A DNA stretch of 64,000 nucleotides, from assembly GCF_000147335.1 (NCBI RefSeq), contig NC_014533.1:558001-622000 (forward strand). Reading direction: 5' to 3'. Position 1 is the stretch's first letter. The number at the start of each line of letters is the position of its first letter. Below are positions 27,601 to 39,600 of the stretch, in pieces. The position numbers and the translations under genes are program-made. The notes beneath the pieces are model-generated. The model was not told the DNA's origin and did not search any database. It saw only the letters and a program-made list of their open reading frames with translations. Source of the DNA: Gloeothece verrucosa PCC 7822 (GTDB lineage: Bacteria; Cyanobacteriota; Cyanobacteriia; Cyanobacteriales; Microcystaceae).

Positions 27601-30600
27601 GATGCCGTAAAAGAAGAGCCGGAGGAGTACACTCTAACCCTAGTTCCCTTCGATGATCCCAGTTATAATCCCGATTTAGAAAACAACATCTCCTCTGATC
27701 AGATGTTCCAGTTCTACACCGTCAAAGAAAATGCTAAACAAGCAACCTTTACCCTCAACGACAGTGGAGAATTCCTGCCCGGTATCCTCATTGCTGACAA
27801 CATCAATGGCGAGCTGGTAGATGAAAATAATACCTTAGTCCCTAATCAAGATGGGACAGTTAAATTCTCGGTTAAGCTTTCCAGTCAACCGACGGCTGAT
27901 GTTACGGTAAATACGGGGGGAGTATCCCTTATCTTTACTCCGGCCAATTGGTATACCTATCAGTCAGTAACGCTCTCAGAAGTGGCGCCCGGAGACATAA
28001 TCAACCTTACCGGCAGCAGCGAGGATAATAACTACAAAGATGGGGTTAATCGCCAGATTACCCTAGTTGAATCTTATGATCACTTTAAAATTTCAGAAGG
28101 AGCAAGTCCGGATGTTTCTAAACGTAGCGTAACCCTCAACGTCACCGCCAGCAATGATACCAACCTCGAAGGATCTCCATCACCGGGGGAATTTGTCGTT
28201 ACCCTAGGCCAGCTGCTACCGTTTGATCTTCCTGTTCAATACACCCTAAAAGTAAATGATGTAACTGAGACAACAGACACCCTCATCGTACCCAAATATC
28301 AGCAAAGCGCGAGTCTAAAATATCTTGTTCGGGACGATGACATTGTGAGCGGCACAAAAACCATCAGCATCACCTTGACTGCCGAAGGGTTACCCGAAGG
28401 TGTAAGCATTTTACCCGCAGGAGAAACTGCCAGCTTTATTGTAAAAGATAACGATAAAGCTCAAATTCGATATACCAAGCACTTACCTGCTGAACCTGTG
28501 CCTGGGGATTTCGTCAACTTCTTCCCTGAAGTGGAAGTTTTGGGCAAAAATGAAGATCAAAGCCTAATCATTCAAGAATCTGATGCACTGATCAAAGATA
28601 TTATCTTAGAACCCGTTGACTCTGGGAAAGCAGATAACAGTGCTTCTTCTAAACCTCACCCCGGAGTACGAGTAGAAATAGCCCCGGTGACTGAAACAGT
28701 TGAACCTAAAATTCAACTCCCTTATCTCACTTTCCCTGATCAAGCAGAAATAGCTTATTATAATCCTAACTTTGAAATTAAAAACATTCCAGCTAATACC
28801 TACCTCCGGGCGATCACCTATCTGACTCCCAATGAGTCCAAAAACGAAGATTATATTTATCACTTCATCACAGAGGTTGAAGCGGTTAACTCAGCAGATG
28901 ACGGGACTTTCAATGCAGAATCGGAGCTTTGGCTCAATAAATTTGGCCCTTATGGGGATGCGGCGCAACTGATCAGACCTGATGATGAGATTCATTTGAA
29001 GCCGGGGCAAACTTATTACCTAGAAGCCCGCTACAAAGGCGGAAATGCTGCCGGAAACCTGATGGTTAAGTGGAATGGTGACCAAGACGAACAATTAAAT
29101 ATTATTAAAAATCCGTATCTCCGGGCTGAACTTATTCGTCATGGTTTCTTAGTCGAGACTTGGAATAACCTGATCACTAACGATGTTTCAGTCTTGACTA
29201 ACAATGATCGTTACCCAAACCAACCCACACAATCGGGTAAGTTCCTCGCTCAGGCTTTAGATCTGCCCGAAACCAACAGCCAAAATAAAGGCCGACGGAT
29301 TAAAGCCCTCATTACCCCACCCGAAACGGGAGATTATACTTTTTGGATCGCCTCTAACGGAAATTCTGAGCTACGCTTAAATCCTAGCGGTGAAGCGGCT
29401 GAAGCGACTGAAACCATCGCTCAAGTCGAGGGTCAAGAAATCTACGCCTCTGTTGCTTTTCAACCAAACGAGACCAAACATTTTGTAAGAGTTACAGTTG
29501 AGCGAGGAAAACCTGACGAGACAATAACACCTAATTTTGATTCTCAATACTGTAGACCAAAAGCTACTATTGAATTCAACTCGGACATAACTCCTCGTAT
29601 TGATCCAGATAGCTGGTTAGAAATAACTGGGGACGATGGGCAAACAATTAGTGGCTATCGCAATCAGGTTTATGCTGAAAAAAATGAGGGTATTGTAAAG
29701 CTCTGTGATCAAATTTCAGGCCACGATAAGAATCAAATAAATATTAACATGGGTATCTCAGGCTCATCTAAACCGGCTTCCCACTTTGTGATAGACAGTC
29801 ATAATCTAGATGATTTATCTACTGTTGATTTTCCCGCCTATCAGCAATGGGATTGGAATGAGAGCCAAAAATCTAGCCCTATTCACTTAGAAAAAGGAAA
29901 ATATTATTATCTGGAAGCATTGCAGGTTAATTTCACAGAAGCCGACCATCTATCAGTCGCATGGCAGCCGCCAAGAGCTATTAGACCAGAAATTTTACCC
30001 GCCAGTGTTACAACAATTCCTAGAACTATTATTCCGATCCGCTTAAAAACTCCAAGTTACAACATCGAAGATGATGGACAAATTGCGGCTGAACTTCAGT
30101 TAGAGCCAAGCCAAGTCTCTATTTTAGGTCAAACCTATAACGTTAAGAGCGTAACTCTAGAAGAAAATGCACAACTGAATTTCGTTTCAGGTTTTCTCGC
30201 TCAAGCGTCTGAAATTAAGCTTGATCAGGGTTCTGCTCAATCTGTCATCCTCAAGCCGCTAGATAACCCGATCAAATTAGAAATCTTGAACCTTACCGAA
30301 GGCGAACGAGGAAGGATTAGCCTTCAGCTTGAGTCTCAACCCGCAACGAATCTAGAGGTTACCCTGAGTGAAAGTGGGGTAGGAACATCTGCCGGGGCGG
30401 ACCTAGAAATTTATTGTGCTGACGGCAACCCTTGTCAAAAACTTACCTTTACCCCCGAAAACTGGAACCAGCCCCAATATTTGATAATTGAGGGAATCAG
30501 AGCCGGTTATGATGCTAGTGGTTATAATCCCGATGATTCTCAAATCAACCTAAACGCCACAGGTGACGGTTTAAATGAAAATTTCATTACCGTTAACCTT

Positions 30601-33600
30601 TTACCTGCCACCTTAGATAGTTTTGCGGTGTATCACGTCAAAGCTAATGGCGAAACTCTAAGCGGCGTGAACTTTATCGATCCCCAAACACAACCAGAAC
30701 CTCCCAGTGTTACCTATACAGATAGAGACGGTAATCAGCAGCCCTTAGCTTGGACATGGGCACTGGATAATTTGGACATAGTCGCACAACAAAACGGTAG
30801 TGAAGTCTTACGACTAATTCCCCATGAAGAAGAGCTTCCAGCAGGTAGTCCCGTTACTCCAGTGTTACTAACCGCTCAAGCATTGGTCAACGGCAATTTA
30901 TTTAAAGGAGAACAATGGCAGGGCACGATTGCAATTACTGGACTACAACTTCAAGCAGAGGGTAACCAATCGACAAAAATGGCCGATGTTAAAGTTATCT
31001 TAAGCGATGGTCAGCCCACTATTGAGGTACACAGCACCTTTACGGGAGAAGAGGACTTAAGCTCACCTACTTTAGTCACTTATAGCACCACTGGAGGAAA
31101 AACCATTGAAGCTAAAGTCAATGAACCTCTAATAACCGAATACGGAATATTTACGCTAGAAGTTAATGATCAAACCCGATGGGTTTATGAGCCTAATCCA
31201 AGGCAACAGCCGGACCAATTAGCTTTTACTGTTAAGGACGGAACACAAGAGAAAGAGATTGTAGTTGACCTCAGTGAATGCAACACCAGTCTGCAAATTC
31301 CCACCAGCTTACTTACTATCCCTGATGCGACAAAGCCTTTAGCTACCATTTCAGCCGCAGTATCAACAGTCAGTGAAAACCAGTCCGGGGTCGATCTCAC
31401 CATACAACTAGACTCAGCACCCGCAGAAGATACCCAAATCTACTACAGCATTGATACCCCAACCCCAGAAACACCGAGCAATAGTGCCCTAAGCCTAAAT
31501 GCTATAACCGATCAAAACTATGCTTTAGAGTTCCCAGATCCAGGTTTTGCAATAGGGGGTCAAAACGGAAATGGCACGATTGAAATGTGGGTTCGTCCTG
31601 CCGCATTTACAGGCAATCAAAGCTTATTCATTACTTCTAACTCCTCCTCAGACGGTTTGATTTTAAATGATGCAAAAATTGAAATCAAAAAAGAAAATTT
31701 AACGCCATTATCAGTTGATCTTCAGAATGATTTAGGGATATTGCCGGGTCAATGGTTCCATGTCGCCTATAGCTATGAAAACAATGGTGAAGCGAGACTC
31801 TACATTAATGGCGAAAAACAGATGGGTAGTGAATATAAAGAATCAATTTTCCTACCAAGAATCAAAGCCATTGGTCGCGGGTCAGACAAAAACTACTTCA
31901 AAGGCGCTATTGATGAAATACGGATCTGGGATATCCCTCTAAGCGACAAACAAATTCAAACGCACTACAACGCCACCCTCCCCATCCAAGAAACAAAGAT
32001 TGCTGAACACCTTGTAGGTTACTGGAATTTCAACCAGCAAACTCTGACTAATGCGATGGATGAGAACCAAACAGTTCAACTGATCGGAGACGGTGAACCG
32101 ATCAACTTACAGCAGTCGGGCCTTTGGGCGATACGGGGAGCGGCAGAGCAAGAGAAAGACTATAGCTCGCTTAGTGGTTTCACTAGCCAGCAACGCAACC
32201 TTTTCGGGCTAGATGCCGGGACGCTAGGAGGCCGTACAACCTTTGCGATAGGTGACTTTGATGGTGACAATCAAACAGATGCTGTCATTGTCGATGGTCA
32301 CGGTGAGGCCATGCTTTACCAAAATCAAGGACAAACCCGCAATGGAAAACCCCAATTTAATGTTCAATCCCTCGGCCTAAATTTGGGTGAAGCCGCACCG
32401 ATATCCGCAGGAGACATGGATACTGACGGCGATCTTGACCTAATCATCGGCAAGAGTAGCGGGGATGTTCAAATAATCGAAAATAACGGCTCTAGGTTAT
32501 TCCCAAGCTTTCGACAACCGCGTGCCCTCATAGGTGATGGAAAAGCTTTAAGGATGTCTGGACCAGTCGCCCCAACCTTAGCGGATCTAGACGGCGATGG
32601 TATACTAGATCTCATTAGCATTGACAGTACAGGTCAAATGAGTGAGTTTACCGTAGGGACAGCCGAAGGAAAAATGAGCCTACAGCGTAGTGTCGCTCAC
32701 CGGTTACCCAAATTGGGAGCCAATGAGCAAGGTTACTTTGTCCAATTCTTTGACCTAGACCAAGATGGCGATCTAGATGCCTTAGTAGATAACACCCGCA
32801 ATCGTCCAGGACAACTGGGGAACGGTTACCACTATTATGTCAACTACGGGACAACCGAATCACCCTACTTTGTAGAATCGTTCCACAGTAGTGTCAATGT
32901 CTTTTTACGAGATTTAGATACCCAAGTTACCTACGGTAATCGCACTCTCAATAGTCCTTATGACCAAGTCCAGTTCTATAGCTTTGCAGATTGGAATCGG
33001 GACGGCAATCCGGATCTCTTCCAAAGTGACAACCGAGGGGAAATACACCTACGAGAAAATGATCGTTTAGAATCGGTAACCATTCGGGCCGGACAAAATA
33101 GTGTCACCTTACCGATACAACTGATAGATGATCACCAAGTTGAAGGGACGGAAGTTATTCATATTCACCTGATAGAAGGAAGGGCAGATGCGGCTGACTA
33201 TCACACCGAAGTGGGAACAGATCACATCACCCTCGAAATTACGGATAATGATATTGCAGATATCCAAGTCCTTAATGCTAATGGAGAACCGATAGATTTA
33301 ACCCATCCGGTTAACGTATCGGAAACAACAGGAACAGCTACCCGGTATCAGGTCAAGCTAACCAGTCAACCCACCAGTGATGTACAGCTTACCATCGCTA
33401 CCAGTAGTATTCTTCAAGGTTTAATTTCTAGAGACTCAGAGGGCACATATCTACCGACGATCACCTTGCTGATTCCTAGCAATCAATGGGATCAGCCGCA
33501 GGTTTTCTGGGTCAAAGGAGTCGATAATCGCATAGATGATCAAGATGCAACCTTCGGCTATATCATTACCACCCAAAGCACAGATTATACTTATAGCAAT

Positions 33601-36600
33601 GGTCTGAGGGTCTTACAAGCGATAAGTACCGATAATGACGATCAGGTTGGGTTAAATCTTACCTTTGATACCTTGCCAGATGTGGCCATTGCCCAAGGTG
33701 CTTTACACACCACCGAAGGACAAATTAATACGGTTAAAGTCTCCCTAAACAGCCAACCAACCGAACCGGTAATGGTTATACTCGACCCAACGGATCGAGA
33801 AATCACCTTCTACCCTCAGCGACGAATGGCTGAATCAGTAGAAATGGATTCCCTCAGCCGCCAATTCAAAACAATTCGCACCCGTAAAGCGAAAAATGGG
33901 AATTGTAACCCCGGCGATGGTCAACTGGATGGGACAATCAAAGTCGGGCAATACGGAACCCTGTGCTGGCGTGCTAATGGAGACTATACTTATACTCAAA
34001 CTCAGCTTGCATCAGAAGCTAACGCCAGAGATGAGTTTTCTTTCTCGATTGACAATGGCTATGGTTTTCTGAGTAATGATGGGATCAGTATCCCTGTTGC
34101 TTACGCAGTCAATGAGCAAGAAACTGTCCCAGAAGAAAGCGGATCACTCAATCTCATTACTTATACAGGTAACCTTTTCTATAATACCAACGAGTTAGCT
34201 GGTCAGCCGATCCAACTTTATTTCACCCCTCAAGATTGGAATTTAGAGCGCACTGTTGCAGTAGCGGCAGTCGATGATGACACAGTGGAATATCACCACG
34301 AAAGCCAGATCAAGGTTCGTCTCTGGGACCCCAATCAAACCTTATATGGTAGCTACGGTAGCCTGAAATCGACGTACGATTCCGAAATTACTACTCTTAC
34401 TTATACTTTACCCACAGAGCTACAACTCGAAGCCGGAAAGTATACTGAACCCCGAATTTATTTTACTCAAGCAGACGACAAAACGAAGAATCATACCCTA
34501 GATTTTCAGGTTACAGCGATCAACGATGAAGAAGGGACAGTCACTTATAATGTAGTGGCTATCATCGACCAAAACCTCGATCAACCTATCGTTCTGACTC
34601 AGAGTGAATCCCTACCCGGAGTCTTCATTGGCCAGATTGAGCTAAAAGTAACTGGTATGAGTCAGGAAATGCTCGATCCAGCCTATCTCGCTACAGGTGA
34701 AGCCGAACTTCGGGTCAGTATTGAAGATAACGACAAACCTATTGTAAGAGCGGGAGTTGACCTAAACGCGCCAGAAAATACTCATCCGGGCTATTTTAGC
34801 CTCAATGTGATGGAACCGGTCGGCGACCCCAGTGGGCTACCTGTGCATTACAAGATATATGCGTTTGAGGATGGCCCTAACTTCGGTGCTACCGCAGAAA
34901 GAATAGAGCATCAAGGAGATCCGGGCCCAGACTTCCAGTTACCCGAAACCTTAAAAGAAGGTACGTTATACATACCATCTGGCCAAACTAAGGTTCTTTT
35001 CCCCATCTTCCCGATAGATGATTTCGTTCCTGAGCAATCAATGGCGGTACGTTATGAGACGGTAATTGTCGAAATTCAACCCCCGAATGATACAGATAAC
35101 TATCGCTTAGACGAATTCTACCCAGATACCCAAACCGCCGCCGTCCGCATTTTGGATAATGAGGAAGTTGGACTCAAAATAGTCATTCCTGCCGATGGCT
35201 TAAAGATTGATGAAGGGAAATTTAACGGCTTCCGGGTGGGTCTTAAATCTCAACCTCAACAGGATGTAGCCGTGAAATTCTACTATAACGATATTCTGTC
35301 TGATAACCAAAGAGACCTCACCTATCTAGATATTGACTCTGCTACCTTTACCCCGAACAACTGGAACCAGTGGCAAACTATCGATGTACGCGCATTCAAT
35401 AATCTGAAGGAAAACCGAGATGATATTCATCCCCGTTACACCGATCTCTATGTGGCAGTAGGGGAAGATAATACAGATCCCTTCTACAACAGCCTAAAAG
35501 GTTTACTTAACCTTACCGCAGAAGTGGATAATCCTGAAGCAGTGACTATTGAAGGTACTGTCAAGATTGAGACTACAGGTGATTACGGTACTCTAACTAC
35601 ACTGAACGATCAAGGTGACTTTAGCTACGACCTTAAAGATGAGCCAGCTATCCTTGCAGAGATTGCCCAATCGCCTTTAGGTAAAGTGTTCGATGTATTT
35701 GACTACACTATAGAGAAAGACGGTACTACAATCTTAGACCAAAAGTTAGCCGTTGAAATTCGCGCTCTCAACGATACTCAAATCGATCATGAGCCGGGTT
35801 TTTTAGAGGGCGACTTTGGAACTCTTATTCTCAATAGAGATGGTAGCTACACCTATACTTTAGAAGAAGGAAAATTACCAACTGATGACAATTGGTCTAT
35901 TCATGATTCCTTCCTGTACGAGCAGACAACTGAAATCCCTGGACAAACACCTCTGATAGACCGTTATGCCCTAAATCTGACCGTCACCCAAGACATGGAT
36001 GCTGAAGGTAACATCACAATGTATGCTCAGGCTAATGGGGATACGGTTCAATTCTGTAGCGATGACCTCACCGTATGCGAGAATGTTGTCGAGGGTAATG
36101 TCATCATCAATCAAATCCCAGATCCGGACGCGGCGCAAAAAAATCTTTCTGTCACGATCACTAAAATAGGCCGTACCACCTTAAAACCTGTGGTCACAGC
36201 TATGATCCTTCGGGATAGTAATAACCAAGATCTAGAAGTTGCTGGTGTCCCTCTGTATGCTAACCCCCTCCATGCCGCTAATCCTTTGAACCGCGCTAAG
36301 ATTTATGTCACTCCTGAACAAGCACTGAAGGGAAATCACGGCGTATTAACCCTTAATGCAGATCGCACCTATACCTATACGATTGACAAAGCGGCTCTGA
36401 GTCATAACTTAGAAGACTTTGATGAGCGGGTCGTTCACGATCGCTTTACCTATGACCTCGATAATCACGGCGACGGAATCCTAGAACTGGTTACCGTCTA
36501 TACTCAAGATCCCCAAAATAGCTGTCCAATGGTGGTATACGCTAACGGTATTCCCCTAGAAGAGTCTCAAAACTGCGGCAGTTTCAGCGGCCAGTTAGAA

Positions 36601-39600
36601 GAACCCCAGACGGCTCAAGTCCTGCGCTATGGCCTGGCTACAGCAAGTGTGCATCTCCAAGAGCAACCCCTAGATCCCTTTGTGGTAGCCGAAGGGTTAG
36701 AAAACGTCCTCCCGCTTTTAGATGAAAACATCAACAATATCAGCCTTCCGGTCTTGGGTCGCCTAGGTGGGGGTCAGGAGGCTGATGAATCGGGAACCGC
36801 AACCAGCGCTCAAATACCCAGCTTCGGAGAGCGCTTACTGGCGATGGTGACTAGCCAAATTAAGAAACAGCCTCATCTAACCACCGCCGAGTTAGAAAAA
36901 GTTCTTAAAAAAGCCCTTCAGGCGACGTTTGCCGAGTACGGTATTCCCCTCTATGTGATCAAACTCGATAGCGAGAAACTGATCCTCCAACTGTCCTTTA
37001 ATTGGGGTCAAGGTGTCTCTACTGAAGGAAAAGATAGCGATTTTGGTATACCTGCCCTTCAGGGTCATGGGGAAGCGAGTGGCCAGGCCAATTGGAAAAT
37101 CAGCATAGATCTGGTATTTGGCATTAAATTCCGGGGAACTGAGACAAGCGGCACTAATATTACAAACCAAGTCTTTATTGTCACCGACAAAGCGGCTTTA
37201 ACGGATTTGACCAGTAGTCCTAAGAGCAAACCGGTCACTATTCCTAACTTCTTAGTCAAGACCTTTCCGGGGACGGTCGTCTCGGCCGATGGAATTCGCT
37301 TTACAAAACAGAATGGGAACGAAGTCGCACCGCCTACGAATAACAATGACATTAACGATCAACTCAAGACTAAATATTCCCAATCAGAAGATCCAGAGCT
37401 TCAACAAGCTCCGCCGCAAATTACCTGGGATTGGAAAGAGATCCCCGGTCATACTCCAAAACCTGAGCGTAACAAGGATAAGTCGGTCATGGTGGGATAC
37501 GCCGTTAAGGGTGAAGAGTTAGAAGTTCCCTTTATTGAGATCTCTTTACAACAACCGGCCTCCATTGTGCCGAATCAAGCCGCCGAAATAGAAATCAATG
37601 CTTTATTTGATCCTGAACATTATTTAACTCAATGGAATTCTGGAGAGAGTTTATCTAGTTTGCCTTCTAAGACTAAATATCTGAAAGCAGTTATCGATTA
37701 TCTCAAACAGATTGAAATCAACTTTGCCGACCGTGAGATTCAAGCTACCGATCTATCTGGTAAAGCAACTTCCCAGGTACTCAAAGTTAGCTTCGGTCTT
37801 AAACTAAAAGACAATAAAGAACCCGGCGCAGGAGGAATAGAAATAATCACGGTCAAGCCGGTTTTGGATTTGGATAACACCCCTCCAACCGTCGACCCCG
37901 CTTTCCCCGATGACAAGAATGTCCTAATACAGACTAGCTCGGTTTACGCAGACCCCGGCAGAATTACAACTACCTGCGGTCAAAAAACCGCTCAAAATCC
38001 TTGTCCAAACCTGCAAAAACTAAATGTGCTGGCAACGCTAGAAGATGGAAAACAAACCCAGGTGCAGTTACCTCGTAAAGCAAACGCCTTTAAGAGTGGG
38101 AAACGATACAAGGAACGGGTAAAACTCCAGGATGGGGAACTGGCCCTGACGGGGACTTTGAAAGCCAAAGATGCTAACACTAACGAAATTGAATGGACCT
38201 GGAAATTTTACACCGACGCTGAAAATGAAATACAGTGGCCAAATAATGCCAAGCTCAAGGATGTTCACATCACTCTAAATGGGGGAGCAACTTCTCAGGA
38301 AGTGACATACACTATCAATGGCTACTCAGTTATCTTCTCCGAAGCCGGGGATGAACAGCCGAAAGATCCAAAACAGGAAGCCGTCAGTAAAGTGACGATT
38401 GAAGCCAATGCCTCAGCCGATTTTCTAGCCACCGGACAGATGGGTCCTTTAGCCGCCAGCTTTACCCAAGCCCTTGTGCCTCCTGCACCCGCCAGTAATG
38501 CCAATGCCGGTGATTTACCAAAAATTTATAAAGACTTATCAGCTAAATATTCGGATCGCCAAAAAGTGGTGACGCTTACAGATGAAAATGCTTCTCCCGG
38601 TCAAGGGACACCCCTTTATGTCGTGGGCAAATATGGGGTATTGAGTATCTGGCAAGATGGGACTTCCCATTACACCTTAAGAAAAGAAGCCACAAGCGAT
38701 AAGACTAATCTGTATTGCCCAGGTACGAGCGCAGACGGTACTTTTATCTTAAATCAGGCAAGCAATGCTGTGGAAGCGGGGACTTATGAGGTTTGTCAGG
38801 CCCTTCTGGCCACAGATAGCGGCGGTAAACTCCTGCACTGGAAACCCGACCCTGCGGCTGAGACTCCGGTTTATCCGCCCCAAAAGCTTGATTTCATGGG
38901 CTATCAAATGCAGTGCCCCTCGCCAACTGACTTAATAGACGGTATACCTTGCACTGAGTTTACTCGTCACATCCTGATCTCTGAAGTGAGCAAGGAAGAC
39001 CTAAAAGGAAAAGGAGTTCCTAGCTTAGAAGCCGCCTACTCCGTTCAGAGCAATGATGTTCCTATTACGGGTTGGCAAGAGGTATCACAACTTCCCAACT
39101 ATCGTTCTCTTCAAGAGTTAAGAGACGAAATTAATAACGGGAATACAGAAGAAACTTTTGAGCTTGACAAGCTTGAGGATGAGTTCTTTATTGCCACTGA
39201 CCGAGAGCAGACTTTTCAAAAATTGTCAATCCGCATTAAGTCTAACGATGGGTTAGAAGTAGAGTTTAATGGCAAGCTATTAGATCAGTTTAACAAACTC
39301 ACTGAAGATATTGATAGCGATGGCATAACCGACACCGGATTGGGTAATCTCTTTGATACAGAGCCTATTGCCCTGAAAATCGTAAAAGTTTCTCCTTCTA
39401 AAATTGCACCTATGGCTAAAGTTCGGGCATACATGGAAATTGCTTTGCGAGATCCCAAGAGAAACACGTCTACAGAAGGAACACAGCAGAGCGGTTATCC
39501 TAATGGGATCATCCCGATTGCAGAGATAACCCGAGTTTCAGATTATTTCCTGTTCAGTTTGGGGGGGAACTTCGCCTTCTACATGAATACCAATTTGGGA